44,529 nucleotides of DNA from an uncultured Clostridium sp. (GTDB lineage Bacteria > Bacillota_I > Bacilli_A > RF39 > UBA660). Location of the stretch: NCBI GenBank assembly GCA_902493795.1, contig CABUQZ010000014.1, forward strand, positions 1 to 44,529. Direction: 5' to 3'. How positions within the stretch are numbered: position 1 is the first letter of the stretch; each line of letters begins with the position of its first letter. The position numbers were made by a program, and so were the translations under genes. Below, in pieces: positions 23,441 to 30,334 of this stretch. The notes beneath the pieces were generated by a model. It was given only the letters and a program-made list of their open reading frames with translations. It had not been told where the DNA came from and did no database searches.

Positions 23441-25991
23441 TTCTTTTTAATATAATTTTTCTAATTATATCTATTGGTATAACAGTTGATGCTAGAAATA
23501 TCATCGTATCAAACTCAATAAAATTAAGTCCAGTAGTTCTAAATGTTTCTCCTCCAAAATATATCAGTATTATTTGAATAGTTGTAATAAAAAGAAGAAT
23601 TATTAAGAAGCATTTATTTTTTAAAATATTTGAAAGAAGATTGATTCTTTCTGTTCTTGCATTGAAACTATTAAATATATCTATAAAAATAAATAATCCA
23701 AAGAAAGCTGACATTAGATAATCATAATTATTTTCATATATTTTAAAAATTATTGGCGACTTTAAAAATATGATACATAAAACAAAAGAATATAGTCCTG
23801 TTATTAAAATTTCACTAATCATATATTTATTAATTATTGGTTCGTTTTTATTTTTAGGTTTTTCTTCCATATATTCTTTTAGTGGTGGTTCGTAAGCAAA
23901 TGCTAGTCCTGTTAAAGTGTCCATAACCATATTAATCCATAACATTTGAATTATTGTTACAGGTGTATCTATTCCGATAAAAGTTCCAATTAAAGAAAGG
24001 CCGATTGCACATAAGTTGATGGTTAGCTGACATATTATAAATTTTCTTATACTTTTAAATATTGTTCTACCATATAAAACAGCGTTAGCTATAGATTTAA
24101 TATTATTATCTAATATAACAATATCAGATGCTTCTTTAGCAACTTCTGTGCCACTTCCCATAGAAAAACCTACATCGGCATTTTTTAATGCTGGAGCGTC
24201 GTTTATACCATCACCAGTCATTCCAACAACTTTATCAATACTTTGGGCAATTTTTACAAATCTTGTTTTATCTTGAGGAAGTGCTCGCGCAAGTATTTTT
24301 ATTTTAGGAAGTAATTCAATTATTTCTTCATCAGTTTTACTATTAAACTCAGAAGAGGTAAGGGCAATATCATTTTCTTTTAAAAGATTTATTTCTTTTC
24401 CTATTGCTATTGCAGTATTTATGTTATCTCCTGTTATCATAATAGTTTGAATGCCAGCTTTTTCTATTTCTTGTAAACCAATTATTGTGTTTTCTCTTAT
24501 ATCATCTTTAATTGAGATAATGCCAACAAGAGTTAAATCTTCACTTTCTTTTTTTGTAGCAAGACAGACAACTCTAATTCCTTTTTTTGTAATATTATCA
24601 ATATAATTATCAAGTTCAATTTTATTTTTAATTCTATCTTTTTTACCATTTTCATCGTAGTAGTATTTACATTTTGGGATTATTATTTCTTTAGCTCCAG
24701 TTAGAAGTTCTATTTTTCCATCATAATCAATTGTAGTAGAAGAGTACTTATTGCTACTTGAAAAGGGAGTGTTACTTATTACTTTAATATTATCTTCTTT
24801 TTTTTGGCTTATAAAAGAGAAGAGGGCTCTATCTGTTGAATTACCTCCTATAACTACATTATTATCTTTGTAACACTGAGAATTATATATTATGTTTCTT
24901 GAAAGTATATCATAGTATTTTTTATATTTAGATATTTCAAGTTCACTGTTAAATATTTTGTAGTTACCAAGCATTACTTCAACGACTTCTTGATTTCCTT
25001 TAGTTAGTGTTCCAGTTTTATCTGTAAACAAGATATTAATATTACCTGCTGTTTCAATACCAGTTATTTTTCTTACTAGAACATTTTCTTTAATCATTTT
25101 CTTCATGTTTTTAGATAGTACTAAAGTAATCATCATAGGAAGACCTTCTGGTACTGCTACTACTATAATGGTTACTGTAAGAGTAAGAGTATATATAATA
25201 TAATTCATCATAAGAGGGAAGTTTGTTAGTGTTTCAATTATTCTTTGATAGTCCCAGTTATTATCTAAAACTATTTTAGAAAAAAGATAAGAAAATGATA
25301 CTAAAAATGCTCCAATATAACCAATTCTACTTATTGTAATAGCAAGACCTTTAAGTCTTATTTTTAATGGGCTATCTGGTGACTTTTCACTTAGTTCTTC
25401 GTTTAATTTTCCATAGACTGTATCTTTTCCTACAGAAGTTACTTTCATAACTGCTTTTTTAGATGTTACAACAGTTCCCCTATATAAAGCGTTATCACCA
25501 TTAAGTGTTTTTTCTTGTTCTTTTGATTCTCCATTTATCGAAGACTCATCAACTGAAATTTCTCCATCTATTACTATTCCGTCAGCTGGAATTTTATCTC
25601 CTTGTTCTAGAATAACTAAATCATTTTTAACAATATCATTTATTGGTACTTCAATTATTTTATTATCTCTTTTAACTTTGCAATTAATTAAACTTGCTTC
25701 TTCTTGCATTTTCTTAAAAGCTTTTTGACTACCATATTCTGATATAGTAGATATAAAAGATGATATTAATATTGCTATTAGAATACCCACAGTTTCAAAT
25801 ATATCAAAGTCTTGTATTAAAAAGAATATCTTTATTGCTAGTGCTACTAAAAGAATTTTTATTATAGGATCAGATAAAGATTCTAAAAATAACTCTAATA
25901 AACTTTCAGACTTTATATTAGTTAGACTGTTACTTCCATATTTTTTACGACTTTCTAATACTTCTTTTTCATTTAATCCGTTAGTATTCAT
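23418..25991 (-). CDS. calcium-transporting P-type ATPase, PMCA type
   Basis: Pumps Ca2+ out of the cell with ATP. About 857 residues with the P-type order: N-terminal cation ATPase segment, spans, actuator domain, PEGLP in the fourth span (about 281-285), the phosphorylation motif DKTGTLT with Asp324, then TGDGINDAP and a block of C-terminal spans. PEGLPMMITLVLS matches Ca2+ pumps. The actuator loop reads INGES rather than the usual TGES; the dephosphorylation Glu is kept, so activity is expected. The frame extends to 26060, but GGAGG just before ATG 25991 (minus strand) sets the start. Divergent from the kinase-like gene. Confidence 0.93.
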   Translation of the reverse strand: MNTNGLNEKEVLESRKKYGSNSLTNIKSESLLELFLESLSDPIIKILLVALAIKIFFLIQDFDIFETVGILIAILISSFISTISEYGSQKAFKKMQEEASLINCKVKRDNKIIEVPINDIVKNDLVILEQGDKIPADGIVIDGEISVDESSINGESKEQEKTLNGDNALYRGTVVTSKKAVMKVTSVGKDTVYGKLNEELSEKSPDSPLKIRLKGLAITISRIGYIGAFLVSFSYLFSKIVLDNNWDYQRIIETLTNFPLMMNYIIYTLTLTVTIIVVAVPEGLPMMITLVLSKNMKKMIKENVLVRKITGIETAGNINILFTDKTGTLTKGNQEVVEVMLGNYKIFNSELEISKYKKYYDILSRNIIYNSQCYKDNNVVIGGNSTDRALFSFISQKKEDNIKVISNTPFSSSNKYSSTTIDYDGKIELLTGAKEIIIPKCKYYYDENGKKDRIKNKIELDNYIDNITKKGIRVVCLATKKESEDLTLVGIISIKDDIRENTIIGLQEIEKAGIQTIMITGDNINTAIAIGKEINLLKENDIALTSSEFNSKTDEEIIELLPKIKILARALPQDKTRFVKIAQSIDKVVGMTGDGINDAPALKNADVGFSMGSGTEVAKEASDIVILDNNIKSIANAVLYGRTIFKSIRKFIICQLTINLCAIGLSLIGTFIGIDTPVTIIQMLWINMVMDTLTGLAFAYEPPLKEYMEEKPKNKNEPIINKYMISEILITGLYSFVLCIIFLKSPIIFKIYENNYDYLMSAFFGLFIFIDIFNSFNARTERINLLSNILKNKCFLIILLFITTIQIILIYFGGETFRTTGLNFIEFDTMIFLASTVIPIDIIRKIILKRKKIKRGL

Positions 25992-26023
25992 AAGTCCTCC
26001 AGTTAAGATTATGAAAATATTAT

Positions 26024-26052
26024 TTGATTTATTCGAAGATTTATGGTATAAT
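26024..26052 (+). promoter_or_regulatory. sigma-A promoter for the kinase-like gene
   Basis: TTGATT (26024-26029), 17-base spacer, TATAAT (26047-26052). It lies in the short divergent gap to the calcium ATPase. Confidence 0.65.
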
Positions 26053-26078
26053 TTAGGCAATTTACGGGGGTTGTTGTT

Positions 26079-26987
26079 ATGAATGTTATTACACTTTCTA
26101 ATAGAGCATTTAATCGTTTAGAGCCACTAGTTCTTTCTAAACACGTTTTACATACAGAATCTACTATGCTTAAGTTTAATCATCATGGACAAGAGGAAGT
26201 AATTAAAAAACTCTTTTATCAAGATGGTGAGATTTTTGCAAATAAACTTTATACTCTTGAAATGCTTTCAACAAATAAAGATAAATTGCCACATTCGTTT
26301 ATAGTACCTGATTCGTTAATTTGTGTATCTGGTATTATTGAAGGATTTGCTAGTCCTTTTATGGATGGAATTAACCTTGAGGAAATGCTTAATGATGATA
26401 AAGTATCACTTGAAGAAAAGAAATATTTGTTTAAGAAAGTAGGAGAAATACTTTCTCAAATGAAAGCGATAAGAGAACATACTGATTTAAAAGATTTCTT
26501 TTTATGCGATTTGCACGCTTCTAACTTTATTGTTAACCCTAATAATAAAGATCTTGGAGTATGCGATTTAGATAGTATGAAAATTGCTGGAAATAAGTCA
26601 TCTCACTCTAGATTTTTAAATGAATTTGCACTTATAAATAAAGTAGAAGGAAAATATAAAACAGGGGCATATGATAAAGGTGATATAGGTTATGTTACTG
26701 CTGATGAAAATTCAGACTTATATTGTTATATGATGATGATTTTAAGTTTCTTATATGGAAGTAGTGCTGTTAATAGTTTTGAATTAGGTAAGTTTTATGA
26801 CTATTTAAATTATTTAGAGTATATTGGAGTAAATAAAGATTTAGTACATGAATTTGCATCATTAGTTTCCAATAAAGATAATGGAAATCCTTATTACTTA
26901 GTTGATTCATTAAATAAAGAACAAGTATGTAGAGCAAGTTACAAGGTTTACGAGAAAGTTAAGAATAATGATAGAAGACCTAAATAA
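26079..26987 (+). CDS. protein-kinase-fold protein, possible phosphotransferase
   Basis: 302 residues with what looks like a complete kinase core: a lysine pair in VIKKLF (43-44) as the ATP-binding lysine, Glu61 in TLEML as its partner, a hinge at ASPFMDG, the catalytic loop CDLHASN with Asp144 and Asn149, and metal-binding D163-L-D165. The DLHxxN loop resembles aminoglycoside phosphotransferase and lipopolysaccharide/choline kinase families more than Hanks kinases (HRDxxxxN). No sensor domain or membrane span is seen, so it is a soluble enzyme. Its substrate (protein, sugar or antibiotic) cannot be read from the sequence. Own promoter and terminator, so monocistronic. Confidence 0.75.
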   Translation: MNVITLSNRAFNRLEPLVLSKHVLHTESTMLKFNHHGQEEVIKKLFYQDGEIFANKLYTLEMLSTNKDKLPHSFIVPDSLICVSGIIEGFASPFMDGINLEEMLNDDKVSLEEKKYLFKKVGEILSQMKAIREHTDLKDFFLCDLHASNFIVNPNNKDLGVCDLDSMKIAGNKSSHSRFLNEFALINKVEGKYKTGAYDKGDIGYVTADENSDLYCYMMMILSFLYGSSAVNSFELGKFYDYLNYLEYIGVNKDLVHEFASLVSNKDNGNPYYLVDSLNKEQVCRASYKVYEKVKNNDRRPK

Positions 26988-27018
26988 TATGTTATAATCA
27001 TATTAGAAAATTTATAAG

Positions 27019-27047
27019 GAATATATCTTTTTGATATTTTCTTTTTT
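27019..27047 (+). terminator. terminator after the kinase-like gene
   Basis: GAATATATC (27019-27027) pairs with GATATTTTC (27033-27041) at 8 of 9 positions, then six T residues. An outer pair TATAAGG/CCTTATA (27013-27019, 27049-27055) encloses it. Confidence 0.65.
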
Positions 27048-27109
27048 ACCTTATAGGAAAGTTTATATCACAAAATAAAATGTATTTTTTAAATTTCCTT
27101 AAAAAACAG

Positions 27110-27138
27110 TTGACATACGAACTTATGATTGATATAGT
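27110..27138 (+). promoter_or_regulatory. strong sigma-A promoter of the TnpB relic
   Basis: TTGACA (27110-27115), 17-base spacer, TATAGT (27133-27138): 11 of 12 consensus bases. It once served tnpB and now reads through the RNA-like right end toward the flippase gene, which has no other clear promoter. Confidence 0.7.
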
Positions 27139-27159
27139 GAGCTTACTGGTGGTAATGTA

Positions 27160-27368
27160 TTGTATAAAACTTATAAATATAGACTTTGTCAAAATAGCGA
27201 ACAAAAAGTTTTAATACATAAAACATTGTGAGAATAAAACAGAAAAGACAATTGATTTAGACGTAAGAAACTTTTGTATGTGATGTATGTGGATGTGTTA
27301 ACAACCTAAATCAAAATGTAAGTATTAGTATTATGTTTGAAGAGTTAAAACTATTTACTCAAAGATAA
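27160..27368 (+). pseudogene. tnpB: tnpB remnant: N-terminal 23 codons joined to C terminus
   Basis: From TTG 27160 (ribosome site GGTGG at 27148-27152) the translation LYKTYKYRLCQNSEQKVL matches the TnpB/OrfB start (usually YKYRxYPxxEQ). The frame stops at TGA 27229. Reading from 27227 gives CENKTEKTIDLDVRNF, the zinc-ribbon spacer, until a TGA at 27281. One extra T in the run at 27272-27275 breaks the frame; from 27270 the next frame gives TFVCDVCGC and then NNLNQNVSISIM up to TAA 27368. This last part corresponds to the RuvC-III region DRDxNASINI, where the catalytic Asp is Asn. About 1 kb, including most of RuvC, is missing. The gene is dead. Confidence 0.8.
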
Positions 27369-27390
27369 AAAAGAGTAAATAAATAAAACA

Positions 27391-27462
27391 AGTACGATAG
27401 CGACTATCGGAATTTAAGCCTATGGAGAATAGAGGGTACTCTATCTGTGAAGTAGGAATTTT
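27391..27462 (+). ncRNA. omega-RNA (reRNA)-like right-end scaffold
   Basis: Right after the tnpB stop lies a block with strong pairing: CGATAG/CTATCG around CGA (27395-27409), ATAGAG/CTCTAT around GGTA (27429-27444), and CCTA/TAGG (27419-27422, 27453-27456) closing over the second stem. This is where TnpB elements encode the omega RNA that guides the nuclease, with the guide taken from bases beyond the right end. Here a guide would start near 27463. The scaffold is much better kept than the protein. Assignment is from position and structure; the fold has not been computed. Confidence 0.6.
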
Positions 27463-27481
27463 GAGCGGTGACGCCCAAAGC

Positions 27482-27507
27482 GATTAAAAAAAATATTTTT
27501 TTTAATC
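27482..27507. repeat. perfect 26-bp AT palindrome
   Basis: GATT, eight A, TA, eight T, AATC: perfectly self-complementary, then TTTTG. It lies between the TnpB element and the flippase gene, 24 bases before the start codon. It could form a hairpin that acts as a weak terminator or as a translation or stability element. Confidence 0.7.
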
Positions 27508-27530
27508 TTTTGTTCTCTTGGGGTGATGAA

Positions 27531-29075
27531 ATGTCAAGGACAAGAAATAGTATTAAAAACTTAGTAACTGCTTTAGTTGGTCAAGCATTAGGCTTTATTA
27601 TTAGTTTTGTAGCAAGAATATTCTTTATAAGAGTTTTAGGAAAAGAATATTTAGGTTTAAATGGGCTATTTACTAATATCTTATCTATTTTATCTTTAGC
27701 AGAATTAGGTATTGGGGAAGCAATAATTTTTAGCTTATACAAGCCACTTGCAGATGATGATAAAGAAAAATGTACTATGCTTATGCAACTATACAAGAAA
27801 GTATATACTATTATTGGTCTTGTTATATTATTAGTCGGTATTTCATTAACACCTTTTTTACCACTTATTATAAAGAATATGCCAGATATTCCTTACATTA
27901 GTTTTATTTACATTTTATTTGTAGTAAATACTTCTGTATCTTATTTCTTTTCTTATAAAAGAAACTTAATCATTGCTGATCAAAAAAGATATATAGTTAC
28001 ATTTGTAAGGTATGCTGTTCATTTTGTTTTTACGTTTTTAGAAATTATTTATTTACTTATTTGGAGAGATTACATTGGATATTTAGTTATTATGATACTT
28101 GCTACTATTGTAGATAATTTTATTGTATCTATGATTGCTAATAGAATATATCCATATTTAAATACTAAAAATAAAGTACCATTAGATGATGAATCTAAGG
28201 ATAGTATTATAAAAAATACTAAAGCTTTAATGATTCATAAAGTAGGTGGAGTAGTAGTTAATTCCACTGACAATATTTTGTTATCTAGTATTGTTTCATT
28301 AAATTCAGTAGCACTATACTCAAATTATTTCTTTATTACTAATGCTTTAAATTCTATTTCGCAACATGTTTTTAATTCAGTTGTTGCTGGTGTTGGAAAT
28401 ATGTTTGTTGTTGATAGTAAAGAGAAAAAATATAGAATATTTAAGGATGTTTTATTTTTAGATTTCTGGATGTACTGTTTTATAGCAGTGTGTCTTTTAT
28501 CTTTGTTTAATCCATTTATTGAACTTTGTTTTGGAAGTGAGTATTTATTCTCGTTTGATATAGTGTGTATTATTGTAATTAATTTTTATGCTTATGGAAT
28601 GCGCAAGTCATCTGTTACATTTAGACAAGCATCAGGACTTTTTTATAAAGATAGATGGAAATCAGTATTTGAAGCGACAATTAACTTAGTATCATCCATA
28701 GTATTTGCATATTATTTAGGAACTTTTGGAGTATTTTTAGGTACTTTAGTAAGCTTTGTTTGCGTAAGTGTTTGGGTTGAACCATTAGTGCTTTATAAGT
28801 ATGGATTTGAAGTTAAGTTAAGAGAGTACTTTAAAGTATATTTAAAATATTTATTAATTACTGTTATTTGTTCAGTAGGAACATATTACATTTGTAGTTT
28901 TATAAATGTAGGCCCTATATTATCATTTATTATAAAAATAATTATTTGTTTGATAATTCCAAATGCTGTTATAATATTGTTATTTAGGAAATCAGATGAA
29001 TTTCAATATTTAAGTAATATATTAAAAAAATTTTTAGGAAAGATTTTTCATAAAAAGGTGAAGTATGCAAAGTAG
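27531..29075 (+). CDS. Wzx-like polysaccharide flippase
   Basis: 514 residues and about 12-14 spans, of the oligosaccharide flippase/MATE-like group that turns lipid-linked glycan units to the outer face. The N terminus SIKNLVTALVGQALGFIISFVARIFFIRVLG and then YLGLNGLFTNILSILSLAELGIG are typical. A frame is open from 27468, but it would start inside the element and palindrome; the ribosome site GGGGTGA (27520-27526) precedes ATG 27531. No polymerase or glycosyltransferase gene is next to it; its last 11 bases overlap the methyltransferase gene, an unusual partner. The nearest good promoter is that of the TnpB relic. Confidence 0.88.
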   Translation: MSRTRNSIKNLVTALVGQALGFIISFVARIFFIRVLGKEYLGLNGLFTNILSILSLAELGIGEAIIFSLYKPLADDDKEKCTMLMQLYKKVYTIIGLVILLVGISLTPFLPLIIKNMPDIPYISFIYILFVVNTSVSYFFSYKRNLIIADQKRYIVTFVRYAVHFVFTFLEIIYLLIWRDYIGYLVIMILATIVDNFIVSMIANRIYPYLNTKNKVPLDDESKDSIIKNTKALMIHKVGGVVVNSTDNILLSSIVSLNSVALYSNYFFITNALNSISQHVFNSVVAGVGNMFVVDSKEKKYRIFKDVLFLDFWMYCFIAVCLLSLFNPFIELCFGSEYLFSFDIVCIIVINFYAYGMRKSSVTFRQASGLFYKDRWKSVFEATINLVSSIVFAYYLGTFGVFLGTLVSFVCVSVWVEPLVLYKYGFEVKLREYFKVYLKYLLITVICSVGTYYICSFINVGPILSFIIKIIICLIIPNAVIILLFRKSDEFQYLSNILKKFLGKIFHKKVKYAK

Positions 29076-30279
29076 AGATTTTAAGAAAGTTATTATATCT
29101 TCAAAAGGAGAAGCATCTATTTTAAATGGACATCCTTGGATATATGATGGAGAAATTATAAGTAAAGATGAAATTACTAATGGTGATATTATTGATGTTG
29201 TTAGTCAAAAAGGAAAGTATCTAGGTAGTGGTTTTTATAATGATAATTCTAAGATAGTTGTTAGACTTATTAGTAGAAATGCTAATGATGTGTTTGATTC
29301 AGATTTTTTTAGAAGAAGAATAAGATATGCTATCGATTATAGATTAACTGTGATGCAAGATGAGTTAAACGCTTTTCGTGTTATTTTTGGAGAAGCAGAT
29401 GAACTTCCTGGACTTACTGTTGATAAGTTTAACGATATTTTAGTAGTACAGATTTTATCTTTGGGAATTGAAGTTAGAAAAGATATGATTTTAAAAATAC
29501 TATATGAAGAAATGTTAGAAAGTGGGTTTAATATTTCTGGAATCTATATTAGAAATGATGTTGATATTAGAAAAAAAGAAGGACTAGAAGAATATAAAGG
29601 TTGGTATGATTTAGGTTTTAGTAATCCTAGTGTTACAAAGACTGAAATCGTTGAAAATGGAATTAAATATATTGTCGATTTTGAAAATGGTCAGAAAACT
29701 GGTTTTTTCTTAGATCAGAAATATAATAGACTTGCAATTAGAAAAATTGCTAAAGGAAGAAAAGTACTTGATTGCTGTACTCATACAGGGTCTTTTGCAA
29801 TGAATGCATATTTAGGTGGTGCTAAAGAAGTAACTGCTGTTGATATTTCAGAAAAAGCCTTAGATGACTCTTTAAAAAACTTTGAACTAAACAATATGAA
29901 AATAAATACAATATGTGGAGATATATTTGATGTATTAAAAAATTTATCTCTTTCAAAAAAGAAAGAGTATGACTTTATAATACTTGATCCTCCTGCATTT
30001 ACTAAGTCAAGAAAAACACTTGATAATGCTTTAAATGGATATCAAGAGATAAACTATCTTGCTATGAAAGCGTTACCAAGAGGTGGGTATTTTGCTACTG
30101 CATCTTGTTCTCACTTTGCTACTCCAGAGTTATTTTTAAAAGCTATATATAAAGCTAGTTTAGATGCTGGAGTAAGATTAAAGCAAGTATCATTTAGCGA
30201 AGCAGCATTTGATCACCCAGTACTTATCGGAGTAGAAGAAACTAGGTATTTAAAGTTTTATATATTCCAAGTATTTTAA
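29065..30279 (+). CDS. rlmI: class I SAM-dependent rRNA methyltransferase, RlmI-like
   Basis: Probable m5C methyltransferase for 23S rRNA (C1962 in E. coli numbering). An N-terminal PUA domain (GHPWIYDGEI, then VVSQKGKYLGSGFYN) is followed by a Rossmann SAM domain: QKTGFFLDQKYNR at 210-222, the SAM loop VLDCCTHTGSFA at 234-245, DPPAF at 308-312 and the catalytic-type Cys348 in TASCSHF. The length of 404 residues matches RlmI (about 396). The start overlaps the flippase gene by 11 bases, with AGGTGA as ribosome site, so the two are coupled. Which cytosine is modified is inferred from family only. Confidence 0.9.
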   Translation: MQSRDFKKVIISSKGEASILNGHPWIYDGEIISKDEITNGDIIDVVSQKGKYLGSGFYNDNSKIVVRLISRNANDVFDSDFFRRRIRYAIDYRLTVMQDELNAFRVIFGEADELPGLTVDKFNDILVVQILSLGIEVRKDMILKILYEEMLESGFNISGIYIRNDVDIRKKEGLEEYKGWYDLGFSNPSVTKTEIVENGIKYIVDFENGQKTGFFLDQKYNRLAIRKIAKGRKVLDCCTHTGSFAMNAYLGGAKEVTAVDISEKALDDSLKNFELNNMKINTICGDIFDVLKNLSLSKKKEYDFIILDPPAFTKSRKTLDNALNGYQEINYLAMKALPRGGYFATASCSHFATPELFLKAIYKASLDAGVRLKQVSFSEAAFDHPVLIGVEETRYLKFYIFQVF

Positions 30280-30304
30280 TTGATATGAAAACCTTTTCAT
30301 GTTA

Positions 30305-30331
30305 TTATTCTTTTAGAAAGGTAAAGAATAA
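30305..30331 (+). promoter_or_regulatory. hairpin presenting a ribosome site in its loop
   Basis: TTATTCTTT (30305-30313) and AAAGAATAA (30323-30331) are perfect 9-bp arms around TAGAAAGGT, which holds the AGAAAGG ribosome site of the next gene (ATG 30335). A second small hairpin, ATGAAAA/TTTTCAT, lies just before it (30286-30301) and may be a weak terminator. Confidence 0.5.
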
Positions 30332-30334
30332 GAT

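Larger units (their letters stand above)
27110..27476 (+). mobile_element. internally deleted IS200/IS605-type TnpB element
   Basis: Approximate limits. The stretch holds, in order, a promoter, the first 23 codons of a tnpB-like gene, a deletion junction near 27226-27229, the C-terminal tnpB end with a frameshift, and a highly structured right end. Such elements have no terminal inverted repeats, so ends cannot be placed exactly; the right end is near 27462 or just after a small hairpin at 27465-27474. No tnpA is present, so it could move only if supplied in trans. It is best seen as a miniature derivative of an IS605/IS1341-like element. Confidence 0.7.
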
